Source: Paulinella micropora (taxonomy: Eukaryota > Cercozoa > Imbricatea > Euglyphida > Paulinellidae). From it: a stretch of 45,000 bases of DNA. The stretch covers positions 1 to 45,000 of the forward strand of contig WBZZ01006821.1 in NCBI GenBank assembly GCA_019918135.1. The letters run 5' to 3'. Numbering within the stretch: position 1 is the stretch's first letter; every line of letters starts with the position of its first letter. The notes under the pieces are model-generated. The model was not told the DNA's origin. It made no database searches and saw only the letters and a list, made by a program, of their open reading frames with translations. This document shows, piece by piece, positions 1 to 10,412 of this stretch. The translations under genes were made by a program, and so were the position numbers.

Positions 1-1537
1 GCCCGCCACCTGGCAAAGGGGTTCGCGCAAGGCGACGAAGGCAGTAAGTGACATTTTTTTCTTTTATCACGCGTCGGACATTGAAAGCTGCATGTGGATT
101 AATCTCATAGTACCCATGTCAGATCATGTCTTATTAAAATATTTTTATACCATTGTTGTTACTTGGCATTTTTATCGCAACATATGAGTGCGAAGGTCAA
201 TCGGCAAATGGATACGACACCGTAGAAGGGGATCGCTTGTGAGTTTAGCGATGGTGTTCCTGGTACGACCCTGCTTCAAGTATCCAGGGTGATGTTCTCA
301 ATAAATGTTCTCATAGTAGACATATTATATATTTTTTTCTTTGGATATACTTAATATCGTCATACCAGCACGGTCCGTCTCTACTTGTGTCGGTTTATCG
401 CATGGTCGGGTTCACTCACACCGGCTTTGGATATAGTTATTAGGACTTGCCCTCTAGTACTATATTAAAGTAACTGATTGAAAACAAGGGTATGTTATTA
501 AAAGACAATGTATTTACTAATCGGAAGTGTTTTTAGAGAAGGAGAAAAATTATAATGCTGCTTTTATTTTAATAGTAATACTATTTGTTCTTGACATACT
601 GCATCAGGATTAAGTTACGGGGGGGACAACGAGTGTGGAAGGAGGAGTTTTTTATTTATTTACAAAAAATGAGGCTAGAGATTTACAGTTGACGCGTGTC
701 TGGTGTATGCGTTTTATTTATCCACTGCACCGACTATCCGTGGGTTAATGCACTTAGTTGCAACACCCCGTAGCATTTGTGCAGAAAAGAAATCAGCAGC
801 TATCATGATATGACGAAAATATTGCATCATGATATTTCCGTCATAAAAACGGGAAAGGGTACTGTAGGCATCACCCCCCGGATAGCCGGTAAAAAGTATA
901 GTTTTTCTAGTGTCAGGTGCACCTAGTTTTTTTCCCAGTATTTCAATATCGTTTGGCCGGATTTGACCTAATGCCATTTTAACCGTGGTCTGTGGCCGCT
1001 TTCTTTTTCGGCTTCACTGAGCTAATATAACGAGACATCATTCTCCTTTGGGGGATTTGTGTCTGGTTGTATTACCGACTTTTTATCGAGCTATCTTCAG
1101 GGAATGTAACACGACCGAATCTATAATAAAAGATCAAACGAATAAAAAAATATCAACAGCAAAAATTTTCACGAGGATATTAAAAAAGTTCTATCTATAA
1201 ACAAACTTCAATATTTATAAAAGCTTCAATCGTGTCGAATTTTTTATCGGTTGAACTTTTTTAATAAGTTGGTTGACAACTTGAATGTCGACAGTAATAT
1301 TAATAATTCGGTCCGGTACGGTTTTCATTCCTATACAAGTGTGGATCTGAATGTGGATGCCCGCGAGTAAAGGTTCATATTAATATTAATATTAATATTA
1401 ATCATATTGATGCAATAATAATAATAATAATAATAAATTTATAAAAAAAAAATGAAACTGTACATTTACCAGTTTAATGCAGCGTTGGAAGTCGTTGTAC
1501 CAGCTTTAATGGTATTGAAACGACTGGCCAGATTTTC
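1..1537. other. Host AT-rich region without a recognised gene
   Basis: I find no convincing gene here. The stretch lies downstream of the 3' end of the ALAS gene. It contains short simple repeats, an AATATT-type repeat at about 1378-1402 and an AAT repeat at about 1415-1436. An 87-codon minus-strand frame at 714-977 contains the string TGYPGG but matches no family I can support. The first 40 bases could encode the end of an exon or an old retroelement fragment, but too little is visible. Confidence 0.5.
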
Positions 1538-3607
1538 TCACAGCTCACACAGCGGATGAGTGCGAGGGATGTCCAACTCTTCCCACACCGCCTGTAATGA
1601 CTCAATCAAGTGCTTCATAAGTTCGTCGTTGTGCAGAGGCCCGGGTGTAAACCTGACACAGCGATTACAATTCAATTGCAGGGGATGGATGGTGCATTAG
1701 ATACCTCAATCGCTCCGTCCCCTTCGGCACGGTAGGATAATTGATGGGTTGCACATAGATATCGTACTTATCCAATAGCATGTCGGATGCAGCTTTACAC
1801 ATCACTGGATCGCCGACCATAAGAGGCACAATATGGGATTCAGACATTATCAATGGCAGGTTGTTTTCACGAAGGAGTCGCTTCAGAGTGCCAGAGCGCT
1901 CCTGATGAGCCTCCCGTTCGCTCTTGCTGATTTTCAAGTAACGCACACTTGCAAGAGCACCTGCAGCCACCTACGACACATGAGTTAATCTCATGACTGA
2001 TTCCATGCTTTGTGAAACGCATATTCGTGCAGGTGTGAATTTCTACCGCAGGTGGGAAGGATGAAGTGAAAATGAAGCCCGAGGCAAACGAACGCACAGC
2101 ATCAACCAGTACGCGTCGCCCCGCGATATATCCTCCAAAGACCCCAAACCCTGAACAAGTGAGATATGACATTTGTATAGGAGACAAACCTCACGCAAAT
2201 ACCTTTTGCCAAGGTGCCTGATATCACATCCAGCCGATGCTCGAGTCCCCGCTCTTGGCAGACTCCGCCACCTCGTTCCCCGTAAAGCCCCACTGCATGA
2301 ACCTCATCAATGAAGGAAAGTGCGCCATATTTATCGCACAGATCGCAGATTTCCTTGATAGGGGCGATATCACCGTCCATTGAATAGACGGACTCGAAGA
2401 TCACCAACTTGGGCACATCGGGCGGGGCAGAGCGCAGCTGCTCCTCAAGATGGGCAAGGTTATTGTGCTTGAAAATGTGCTTCGTAGCGCGGCTCCTGCG
2501 GATGCCCTCAATCAGCGAGGCGTGGTTGAGGCTATCAGAGAAAATATGGCAGCCCGGCAGCAAAGAAACCAGTGCGGTGATGGATGCGTCATTTGCCACA
2601 TATCCAGAGGTACAAACAAGGGCAGCTTCCTTCCCGTGAAGATCGGCCAACTCCATCTCGAGATCAGAGTGAAACTTGGTGGTTCCCTGCAAACGAAACC
2701 ATGTAGGATCAACTGCGATGTTGAAGCGACAAATTTGAAGTACCGAGATGTTGCGAGTCCCTCCGCAACCAGCCCCCGACCGATCGATAGCTGCTTTCAT
2801 AGCACCCGTGACCATTGGGTGTTGACCCATGCCGAGGTAGTCGTTGTTACACCACACAGTCACTTCTTGTGGAGCTTCACTGCCTTGAATATGGCGGAAG
2901 GCTTTCGGAAAGTTGCCTGCAGGAAGCCAAAGTCAGGGACGATGGTTTCAATTAAGCATTGTGGTGGTACCATGTTGACGCTCGATGTCCCAGAACTGTC
3001 GATAGTTCCCATCCTTCTTCAGTTTGTCTAGGCGCTGATGGAGGGTATCATAAGGCTTGTTTCCCTCCACAGTCTCCACCGCCTTGCGAACATTTTCTTT
3101 CACAGGCGTGGCAGCACGAGAGGGACGGGAGGGAGATGATCTTGAGAAAAAGCCCTCCAGGTCGACATCCTATCAACAAAATTGCCTAGCGGTCGCTGAG
3201 AAAGAGAGGAAGAGAAAGAGAAAGGAGAGAGACTGAGAAACAGAGACAAAACAAAGCTCACATTGTGCCTATCTTCTCTCACTTCGAACCTGCCTCGGGA
3301 GGTCGTACTTGACGTTCACGGCCGCCACAGTTGAGTGGCGTGCAGTCGGAAACGAAGTTCGTTCGACGGAGGAAGTCGTTGCGCTCGCTTCATTGAGTGG
3401 AAGATTGGTGTCCTTACTTTGGATGAGCGGTCCCGTTGTGGTTTTCACCGTACGAAGGAACGGACAATGCTCTCTGAACTGTCGATGGAGAACAGGGATA
3501 ACCGAGGACGACAGGACAGAAATTGACCGAAGAAACGGGCACTGCGTAGCTGCCAAAGGTGCCAGATACATAGTTTGAGATGGGGCTGCACGAGCGAGGT
3601 GTTGCAT
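1538..3607 (-). CDS. ALAS: 5-aminolevulinate synthase, mitochondrial (seven exons)
   Basis: Makes 5-aminolevulinate from glycine and succinyl-CoA with pyridoxal phosphate in the mitochondrial matrix, the first step of haem synthesis by the Shemin route. Exons read from splice sites and phase: 3607-3290, 3169-2971, 2916-2744, 2686-2203, 2150-2047, 1970-1705, 1652-1538. All six introns are GT-AG (52-120 bases) and phases agree, giving 552 residues with no stop. Family landmarks visible: [24 protein letters not shown], the PLP-pocket segment [12 protein letters not shown], the catalytic-lysine segment SGTLAKGFG across an exon junction, and [14 protein letters not shown] near the C-terminus. The N-terminus is Arg/Ser-rich with few acids, like a mitochondrial presequence, and carries two CPFL haem-regulatory motifs (Cys23, Cys48), known in ALAS presequences to mediate haem feedback on import. 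Catalytic lysine and Gly-rich motifs are retained, so it is probably functional. Element 1 is inserted about 300 bp upstream. Confidence 0.95.
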
Positions 3608-3910
3608 GATGGACTTGATGGTTTACGACCACGATGGGGGTTTGGAGCCAGTTGACTCAAAATAGGGACGGTCCGTTGATTGGGCTTTTGCAGGCCTAAC
3701 GATTTTTACAGATCTATTATTCCCAACGACCGATTTCTGCGGGACACAAAAAATTGACCCGTTTCCCGGGATTTTATTTGGACCCCAAAAACCTGCAACA
3801 TGGCGGGAGATGTTGTTGTTGTTCATCCCTAATCTTTCCAGCCTACCTGAGTAGTATAATGTCTCACTTCATCACACTTTTTCAGTGCATTGAAGCACAC
3901 AAACCCCACT
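3608..3910. other. ALAS 5' flank up to the element insertion
   Basis: About 300 bases between the ALAS start codon and the first base of element 1. No gene is visible. It should contain the ALAS promoter and 5' leader, so the 20.7-kb insertion separates the gene from whatever lay further upstream. The last six bases (cccact) are the left target-site duplication. Confidence 0.6.
3905..3910. other. Left target-site duplication (cccact)
   Basis: Six bases directly outside the left terminal repeat. They match cacact outside the right repeat at five of six positions. Six-base duplications are typical of Polinton integrases. Confidence 0.75.
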
Positions 3911-4057
3911 AGAAGATGATTACACTTTTCGCGCAGGTATTTTCAAGAAAAATACCAGCCCGAAAAGTGTCTTAACAGACCAAAATCACCATTTTTAACA
4001 ACTAACGAAATAAGTGAAATAATTAAGAAATCAAAGAAAATCAAGAAACGAAGCAAA
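3911..4057 (+). repeat. Left terminal inverted repeat of element 1
   Basis: The first 60 bases are nearly identical to the reverse complement of 24564-24623. Similarity continues with small gaps through the AAATAATTAAGAAATCAA segment to a GAAGCAAAA block near 4056. The repeat begins with AG, as in known Polintons. Protein-primed polymerases start at such ends. Confidence 0.9.
3922..3970. repeat. Subterminal hairpin inside the left terminal repeat
   Basis: ACACTTTTCG at 3922-3931 pairs with CGAAAAGTGT at 3961-3970. Inside it, GGTATTTT pairs with AAAATACC. The result is a 49-base palindrome 11 bases from the element end. It may be an origin or integrase-recognition structure; that role is inference. 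Confidence 0.85.
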
Positions 4058-4147
4058 ATTTAAATATAAATCATTTAATTATTTATAATTTAATTAATTA
4101 TCATCTAAAATATAGTAACAACTATATTTATAGAACTAGTAGTAGAA

Positions 4148-4454
4148 ATGGTGTTCATCGGAACGAAAGTTATCGGGGTGACATTTGAGGGGAAGTAGAC
4201 AAAATAATTTAATAAATCTCATTCGTAATCCAAGAACGAAAGTTTATATAATGAAAGAACCGAATAATCAATTTGATAAAAATACTATTAAAGTTGAAAT
4301 AAGTGATGGAAAACATTTGGGTTATGTGGCGAAAGAACTAGCAAAAGAAATAAACGAGAAACTACCAGAAAAACGAAAAGTTCATTATAAAGTATATGGT
4401 GGTGGTCTAGGTAAGAATTACGGAATGGAGATAACAATTCAAGTGAAACAATAA
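4148..4454 (+). pseudogene. HIRAN-domain protein, frameshifted
   Basis: A small HIRAN-domain protein of about 100 residues. HIRAN domains bind 3' DNA ends and occur fused to SNF2 helicases or alone in viruses and bacteria. The first beta strand reads from ATG 4148 (MVFIGTKVIGVTFEG) and then hits a TAG. The rest continues one frame over from about 4188 with the family signature of an EPNNQFDKNTIKVE segment, a GYVAKELAKEI helix and a final beta strand to 4454. A one- or two-base indel near 4190 therefore separates the halves. It is the leftmost gene, directly inside the terminal repeat, and transcribed inward like the polymerase. Only this break is seen. A role in DNA-end handling during replication is inference from the family. 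Confidence 0.75.
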
Positions 4455-4525
4455 GAATTAATTTTTAATTTATATAATTATGATTATTATTATATAACAA
4501 TATACATATAGAGTTTTGGTGAACT

Positions 4526-4780
4526 ATGCCATCACAAAGCGGACCAGTCTGCTCTGTAAAGTTAGGGCGACCTGCTAAATATACATCTGACGAAGAAAAG
4601 AGAAAAGCTCATTACGATGCTTCAAGAAGATATGTCTTTAAAAACCCAGAAATGTATAGAAAGGCTGGTGTTTCATATTATGAAAGGAATAAAGAAACCA
4701 TATCTGCGAAAACGAAGGAGCGATATGCGATGAAAAAGAAACAAAAAATGGAAAGTGTCGTAGAAGTTGAAATACAGTAA
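4526..4780 (+). CDS. Small basic protein with GRP(A)KY motif, unknown function
   Basis: An 84-residue protein beginning at ATG 4526 with no break. Its N-terminal third has GRPAKYTSDEEKRKAHYDAS, an AT-hook-like GRP followed by a charged helix. After it come short Arg/Lys/Tyr-rich helical repeats (RRYVFKNPEMYRK, SYYERNKETI, KTKERYAMKKK). Similar GRPxKY-plus-YxxNK repeats occur in uncharacterised proteins of large DNA viruses and protists. I recognise the style but not a named family. DNA binding is plausible from composition. It sits between the HIRAN gene and the polymerase on the same strand, so it may belong to an early, replication-linked group. Confidence 0.6.
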   Translation: MPSQSGPVCSVKLGRPAKYTSDEEKRKAHYDASRRYVFKNPEMYRKAGVSYYERNKETISAKTKERYAMKKKQKMESVVEVEIQ

Positions 4781-4918
4781 AAGTAATTACTTTTACAATT
4801 AATTACTTTTTCCAATAAATTTTTTTTATTAATATAATTATCATTTAAACAAATAGCACAACCATAATATAAATCATTTGGATTAATTCCAAACCAAAAA
4901 TCTATTCCATAATATAAA

Positions 4919-7900
4919 ATGTCATACAAGCCACCTCTACCCCCTAGACCGAACAAGAAGAATGTGGAACTATTACAGGCGAAGGCTAAGCTGAGAAGGG
5001 TTGAAACGAAAGATAGAAGAAACCGCCAGGACCTTCTATCTAACATTCGTAGTAATACGATGATAAATCTCCGCAAAGCTAAGACCCGAGAAGCAAAAAT
5101 GTGAGAATTAAGAGCGAATGATTACGAAGTTAGGAGGGATAACCAGCTGAAATCTCTCACATTCAAATTTAGAGACTTAGATATAAGCTTTTATGATACG
5201 GACACCTTGGAAGAGAAGGTATTGATACCCGCTATAAGATATGCCAGAAGGGAAGGGATGACTGCTAATGCGGATGTCAATATATCTATAACATACTCCA
5301 CCGCTCCTGCTAATGAGCGATACGACCACTATTTAAAAAAGAAAAGTTTTAATTCATTTCAACTCCGCCAATACGATACAATTTTTATGGACTCTCTGAA
5401 CGAGTTCAACATAAACAATATTGAAGCTAGTGATAGAGGATATGAAAGAAACATACGATATGTGGAAATACCATAGTTTAAGAAAACGGTGGAGGATGCT
5501 ATGAAGGAGTGAGAGATAAAAGAACTAAGGTTGAAGAAGGAGTAAGAATATCGCCAACAAGCAAAAATAACAACTGTTTATTCTTCTTATGTAAGGATAT
5601 ACTAGATATCTATCCGATAAATAAGAAGAGATGTAATGAGATACGAACCGAATTTAAACTTCAACCAAACTCTCCAATACCGTTTTCAATAGCCGTCCAA
5701 ATATTGGACAAATATGCGAAGGAAGGGAAAACATACGAAATAACAGACCACATAATGAAGGAAACAGTCAGCACAAATGAAGAAGGACAAGAACCAGATA
5801 AAGTAATCTTTTTAGAAAATAACCACTATTACGGATTGGTTAAGCAATTCAAGAAGAGGTGCTTACAATTATATCTGAAGAAACATACCTGTAATCTTAA
5901 CAGGAAAAAGTTTGCTAATATTAGATTGAAGAAGAATGGTAAAAGACACTTAATAACTAAACTACACACAGAAGAAAAAATAAATAAAGACCAAGTTCTC
6001 CATTACGATTTGGAAACATTTAGAAATACAACCATCGCGGTCGGCTACGATATCCACGACTGCTACATAGTCGGATATACTCAGGGCTCTGAGGGTTTTA
6101 AATTTATGGCTGGTAAAGATTGTATCAGTCAATTTGTGGACGAATTAATTAAACGATGCAACCTTATAAAAGCAGGATGGGTGCCGAAGGATAAAAAAGA
6201 TAAACCGCCCGTTCTATATGTTGATGGTTTTAACGGGGCGAACTTTGATCACTACTTCATACACCAAGAATGAATTAAAAGGGGTATTAAGATTAAGTCT
6301 TCAAAAATTAACAACAGCTCTATTATCTGCTTAGAATTTGAAAATGTTAAGATGTGGGATATGTGCAAGCATATCCAAGGAAGTCTTAAAGCAAATCTTG
6401 AAAGTATGGGGTGCTCAGTGCTTAAGGGTGACTTTGACCACGAACAAGCCCGCAGATGGGAGGATATGGCTGAAAAGATGAAGCAGGACTGTCTGGCTTA
6501 TCTAAGGAATGATGTTATGGGTTTGAAGGAATTATACGATAAGTTAAACACGACGATATTTACAGCTCATAAAGTCAATCTAACTTCATACATTTCAACT
6601 TCAAGTCTCGCTTTCAACATATGGAAGAAATATGTAGACGGTAAATATGAGGTGAGACTTCCAACGGTGGAGCAGGAAAGAGCATTTAGAAAAGCCATTA
6701 TAGGCGGAAGGACTTACCCATCTAAGAGGCGGTTCATTTCAGCTCAGTATGAAAGATATTTGAAAAAACAGATCACCTTTGACGAAATAATTGACTACCT
6801 CGTAGATGCGGATGTCGTATCTCTATACCCTACCGCGATGTTGTTAGCTTTTATGGTGGGCGATATACTGGAAACAATTGGTCCATTTGACCCGCGAAAC
6901 CTTCAAATCTGCATTTACAATCTTGACTACATTTCTCCCAAAAATATACTACATTCAAGGATTGGACAGCGAGACCATATGGGCTCTTTAAAGTGGAGAC
7001 TTGTTGATATGAAGGATCAATGGCTGACGAGTGTAGATATTGAGGATATGGTGGCCGAAGGTTATGAAGTCCGCATTCATAGAGGATACTACACTGTAAA
7101 ACATCTGAATGTGTTTTCAAACAATACATAGATGATATGTTTAAGGCGAAGGAAAATGCGGAGAAAGGTAGCCCACAATATCTGCTAGCAAAGTTGTTTA
7201 TGAACAGTCTATATGGCAAAATGATACAGAGACCTATACCATCTATTACAACATATACACGAACTAATGAAGAATACTGGAAATTTTGGAACAGTAATCA
7301 AATAACTGACATCGTTAAATTTACAGATAAAGAAGGAAAAGATTTATGGCACATATCGGGCCTTCCTCGTAATCCAATCTTATTAGAAAGTAGCATAACC
7401 AAACCTTCACACTATGGAGCATTCATACCATCATACAGCCGTCGTATTATGTTTAAGTATATTAAAGAAGCCATCCCGAACGGAACCATTGAAGACGACT
7501 TTTACTACACCGACACAGACAGCTTACAAATCCACGCGAGATGTGCTAGATATATCAAGAATATGGGTAATAGGAAACTGGGCGGTATAAGCGATGACTT
7601 AGGCGATGGTTGTAAGATAATAAAAGGTGTGTGGATAGCACCAAAATTGTATATGTTAGAATTTACGACGAAAGATGCTTTCACCGCTGGTATGACGAAA
7701 GACGACCTCAAACACATATCAAAGGGTGTTCATATAGAAACTGCTGAAAATGGTGTTAAAAGATACTTCCATTTTAGGGGTAAAGGCTTAGATGCTAATC
7801 AGCTAAACTATGATGTATTTGATAAGATGGACAAAGGCGGTAGCATTGAAAATGTAAAGGGCTTTCAAATGAAAAAAATACACATTGATAGAAACAGCAA

Positions 7901-8035
7901 ACAACAACAAGTCCCACATTTTAGCATTTTAATATGACTAATGTTAAAAAACAAGTTAATGAGAATAAGTGGGCAGGTCGTGAGTTTATTAACGATAATG
8001 ACAGCATCCCGCTCGGCTTCCACATTCGCGGTTGA
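4919..8035 (+). pseudogene. Protein-primed family B DNA polymerase, multiply broken
   Basis: The replicative polymerase of the element, about 1,030 codons from ATG 4919 to TGA 8033-8035. Exonuclease motifs are visible: Exo I HYDLETF near 6003, Exo II ANFDHYF near 6240, Exo III YLRNDVMGL near 6500. Polymerase motif A is DADVVSLYP near 6810, motif B KLFMNSLYG near 7190, and motif C TDTDS near 7510. The C-terminal WAGREF segment reads at about 7965. Breaks: in-frame TGA 5102-5104, TAG 5474-5476, TGA 5510-5512, a frame change before 5545, TGA 6271-6273, a frame change near 7095, and another near 7925. A SPTSKNNNCLF segment near 5555 is typical of Polinton polymerase N-termini. Catalytic residues are still readable, so decay looks modest, but the gene cannot make a full product under the standard code. 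It ends one base before the convergent lipase gene. Confidence 0.93.
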
Positions 8036-8036
8036 A

Positions 8037-8726
8037 TTATAAATAATTTTTTTTAGCTCCTTTACCCTTGAAACTTCTAATAGTATGAACACCTCTCGTA
8101 GGTTTAACTAACTTAGTATTTACAGCAGTCGCTCCCAGCAATGATACGGGGTCGAATGCGGTTCGGTAGTTCATAGTTAGCTTCGCAGCCTTTGCCCTTT
8201 TACCTTTTGGATTTACTCTTGTAGCTACTCGGTCAATGACTCCTTCAATTAGATCTTTTGTGCTACTACCTTTATTGTATGTAGTAGCCCTTACACCCGT
8301 CTGTCGGCTTAGGTCTTTCGCAATCGTTCCTCCAAGGCTATGACCCGTCAGCTCTACATTATCCTTACCATATTTTTTTATCACTTCGTCAACCAACTTC
8401 TGCTCTTCTTTGTATCTCGGTGTTCTTTTCAATACTCCCTTTACTAATGCGACATCTGTGAGTAAATCCCGCTTATCTACTGAACCTCTAAATGCCACAA
8501 TAGCTTTGCAGTCTTTTTCATATACGGTTGATTTCTCTTTGCTGGCGACTGGCTTCCATCCGTCCGCACCTTTTCTCTCAGACGAAGACAAATAGACATC
8601 CTCAGACAACTCCGCACTGCCTCCCTTCTGCTTTCTGTATGCCTTACCAGCTTTTTTCAATGCCTCCCCATAACTTATATTATGCTTAGCGGAGTAAGCC
8701 TTAACAAACTTTATCCACTCACTCAT
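8037..8726 (-). CDS. Class 3 lipase-like virion protein
   Basis: A 229-residue intact frame. Residues 1-36 (from MSEWIKFVKAYSAKH, then YGEALKKAGKAYRKQKGG) match the short helical N-terminal module seen on many virion proteins of Polinton-like and large DNA viruses. The remainder is an alpha/beta-hydrolase of the lipase class 3 type: a VAFRGSVDKRDLLTD strand/oxyanion segment, the nucleophile elbow GHSLGG near residue 127, and downstream candidates for the catalytic Asp (TAFDPVS) and His (RGVHTI). It probably hydrolyses lipids or phospholipids, perhaps to cross host membranes during entry, by analogy with other viral lipases. It lies tail-to-tail with the polymerase (one-base gap). It is GC-balanced and unbroken, unlike its neighbour. 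Confidence 0.85.
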   Translation of the reverse strand: MSEWIKFVKAYSAKHNISYGEALKKAGKAYRKQKGGSAELSEDVYLSSSERKGADGWKPVASKEKSTVYEKDCKAIVAFRGSVDKRDLLTDVALVKGVLKRTPRYKEEQKLVDEVIKKYGKDNVELTGHSLGGTIAKDLSRQTGVRATTYNKGSSTKDLIEGVIDRVATRVNPKGKRAKAAKLTMNYRTAFDPVSLLGATAVNTKLVKPTRGVHTIRSFKGKGAKKNYL

Positions 8727-8827
8727 ACCTCTACGGTTTTGGTTCCTACATTAATTATTTAATTTTTTTATTTTTTATACTACCTACTATATACACCCTA
8801 CGGGCGTAGACCGTACACCCCTCTAAT

Positions 8828-9103
8828 ATGTCCACCCTTACAAGACTGTTCGAGAAGTTCCAAAAACTTTCCATTGAAGGTGAAAAAAAATCCTTTTCGT
8901 TGGAAGATGTTCAAAAGGTAATCCACGACGAAATGAAAGAAATTGAAGAAAAGAGAAATGCTCAACCAAAAGACACTTTTCACTTTGGTAAATACAAAGG
9001 CAAAAAAATAGAAGACATCGCAAAGATTGACAAGCCGTATATTGAATGGTTAGTCCGTCAGCCGTGGTGTCGTAACAAGGATGAATTGAAGAAGTATTTG
9101 TAG
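8828..9103 (+). CDS. DUF3820 / ExoX C-terminal-like small protein
   Basis: A 91-residue intact protein. The first half is helical and charged. The second half reads FHFGKYKGKKIEDIAK, then PYIEWLVRQPWC. This is the signature of the short domain found at the C-terminus of exodeoxyribonuclease X and as stand-alone DUF3820 proteins (FGKYKGK, then YIxWL). That domain is thought to bind nucleic acid. No nuclease domain is present. The gene is on the plus strand in an otherwise minus-strand virion block. Its TAG stop (9101-9103) forms part of a hairpin that elsewhere in the element precedes minus-strand start codons, so the gene may have been inserted here. A CTACG-GG-CGTAG mini-palindrome lies just upstream, near 8800. 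Confidence 0.75.
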   Translation: MSTLTRLFEKFQKLSIEGEKKSFSLEDVQKVIHDEMKEIEEKRNAQPKDTFHFGKYKGKKIEDIAKIDKPYIEWLVRQPWCRNKDELKKYL

Positions 9104-9140
9104 GAGCTTTTAAAAAAAACCTCCTACGACCTCAAAAACT
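9100..9140 (-). promoter_or_regulatory. 5'-leader-type hairpin without a cognate gene
   Basis: Read on the minus strand it is GTTTTTGAGGTCGTAGGAGG, a T-run, then AAAAGCTCCTAC. The stem is GTAGGAG/CTCCTAC. The same module sits directly before the start codons at 10412, 12970 and 20981. Here no minus-strand gene follows. Confidence 0.7.
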
Positions 9141-9163
9141 TATTCACTTATTTTATTTTTTTG

Positions 9164-9191
9164 TTTTGGTGAAGCTTTTTCAAAAGGTTCA
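9164..9191 (-). terminator. 3'-end hairpin after the penton gene
   Basis: Minus-strand reading: TGAACCTTTTTGAAAAAGC followed by TTCACCAAAA. The TGA is the penton stop codon itself. The arms TGAA..TTCA and CTTTTT/AAAAAG pair. The same element follows three other genes, so it is a likely transcript-end signal. Confidence 0.65.
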
Positions 9192-10412
9192 GTGGTCTTC
9201 AATAAAATTAGCTATAACACTCACATTTCCTCCATCATTAGCAGTCGCTACAGACTTTTGTAAAAATGTTAGATTTTCACCAGGAGAAAGTTGTATGTCG
9301 TAAGTTCGCAGGTCAATAAGCTGGCTAGAATTAGCATTAACATAAAGTTTAAGAATGACATCAGTTATAACAGCACCACCCAAAGCGGTCGCACTGGTGT
9401 CCTTTGATACGATTGAAGTTTTGGTATCAATATCCGCGAAGTTCTCCGCCGTAAGTGCTCCAGTCGTTTTCACAATCCGCACTATATTAACTTTGCTGTC
9501 TTTGTTTGATATGCTCACGAGAGATGGATAAACAATTGAATAATTGGTCACACCATTAAAAGTTGTTTTATTTTTTATGCTAATAATTGGGCTTTCCGTG
9601 GTGCTCGCTGGCTCACTTCCTTCCGCTTCGTTTGATGTGCTTGAATTAATAATGTTAGTGCCCTCAATAAACATACTACAACTGGCTGTTTTCAATGTTT
9701 GATTAGCATTACCAGTTCCATAATTTCTGATACAAGCCGAAAAAGGTAGGGTTGTATTTGAAAGACTAACACCCACATTCGCATTCACATATTTTATTGT
9801 ATGAACCAGCTGAAATTCTCCACTTGATGGATTTTCTTTGTAGAACCTTATAGCACCAAAGCCAAGATATTGAAATTTAATCTGGAATACATTCCCTTTA
9901 GTACCATCACACGGGTCATCCCAGGTCACTTGGGGAATAAGTGTCGGAACGCCTCCTTTAACACTGGCAATATTCATACCAGTCGCTTTTATTTTGTAAA
10001 AATAGAAGCCATTAGTAAAATCACTTTCACCTATGCCGATATATGAATTGTAGTCTTTCGTTTCATCAGTAGTCCATAGGGCAGTAAATCGTGTTAGAAC
10101 TCCCATACCTGTTCTGTATTTAATTCTTTTTTTACTAGTCAATACAGCATTCGCGGTCGTCTTCACATCTGTTGTAAGTTCGGCCATATTCGCATTAAAT
10201 GAAATGGTCGCATCAGTTTGAGCTAATGTCCATATTCGTGTATTGATAGTGTATGGGAAAATCTCTTGTAATACTGGCGTTAATTGACCGACCAATGCTT
10301 CGCCGAAAACGGTTTTCATACTATTGGTTTTAATGTTGCCGTCATATCCGACCTTGAAATTTATGAAGTCTCCGTCAGGGTCTTGTGCTATCAAATTTCG
10401 TTGGTAGCTCAT
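9189..10412 (-). CDS. Penton (minor capsid) protein
   Basis: A 407-residue open frame directly downstream of the major capsid gene, as in other Polintons, where the vertex penton protein is a single jelly-roll. It begins MSYQRNLIAQDPDGDFINFK. It has an N-terminal segment with LTPVLQEIFPYTINTRIWT (residues about 42-60), a central beta-rich part with Trp/Phe-rich strands, and a Thr/Ser/Asn-rich C-terminal beta domain ending NVSVIANFIEDH. The element 2 homologue (43547-44607) shares both ends, which confirms start and stop. A leader hairpin touches the ATG and a terminator hairpin overlaps the stop. The assignment as penton rests on position, length and beta-rich composition; I see no unique motif. 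It is unbroken. Confidence 0.75.
   Translation of the reverse strand: MSYQRNLIAQDPDGDFINFKVGYDGNIKTNSMKTVFGEALVGQLTPVLQEIFPYTINTRIWTLAQTDATISFNANMAELTTDVKTTANAVLTSKKRIKYRTGMGVLTRFTALWTTDETKDYNSYIGIGESDFTNGFYFYKIKATGMNIASVKGGVPTLIPQVTWDDPCDGTKGNVFQIKFQYLGFGAIRFYKENPSSGEFQLVHTIKYVNANVGVSLSNTTLPFSACIRNYGTGNANQTLKTASCSMFIEGTNIINSSTSNEAEGSEPASTTESPIISIKNKTTFNGVTNYSIVYPSLVSISNKDSKVNIVRIVKTTGALTAENFADIDTKTSIVSKDTSATALGGAVITDVILKLYVNANSSQLIDLRTYDIQLSPGENLTFLQKSVATANDGGNVSVIANFIEDH

Noticed and set aside
1..55. Possible reverse-transcriptase fragment (ARHLAKGFAQ-like) ending at a GTAAGT donor
   Set aside because: Only about 15 codons are visible at the window edge; too short to support.
714..977. 87-codon minus-strand frame with TGYPGG, reminiscent of ribosomal protein uL13
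   Set aside because: Only that string fits; the rest does not follow the family and no splice model extends it.
3100..3830. Several 60-110 codon frames on the plus strand across ALAS exon 1 and its 5' flank
   Set aside because: They are shadows of the ALAS coding exons or lie in the short upstream flank without any domain.
5102..6273. TGA read as tryptophan in the element
   Set aside because: Frameshifts and a TAG are also present in the same gene, and TGA serves as a normal stop elsewhere in the window.
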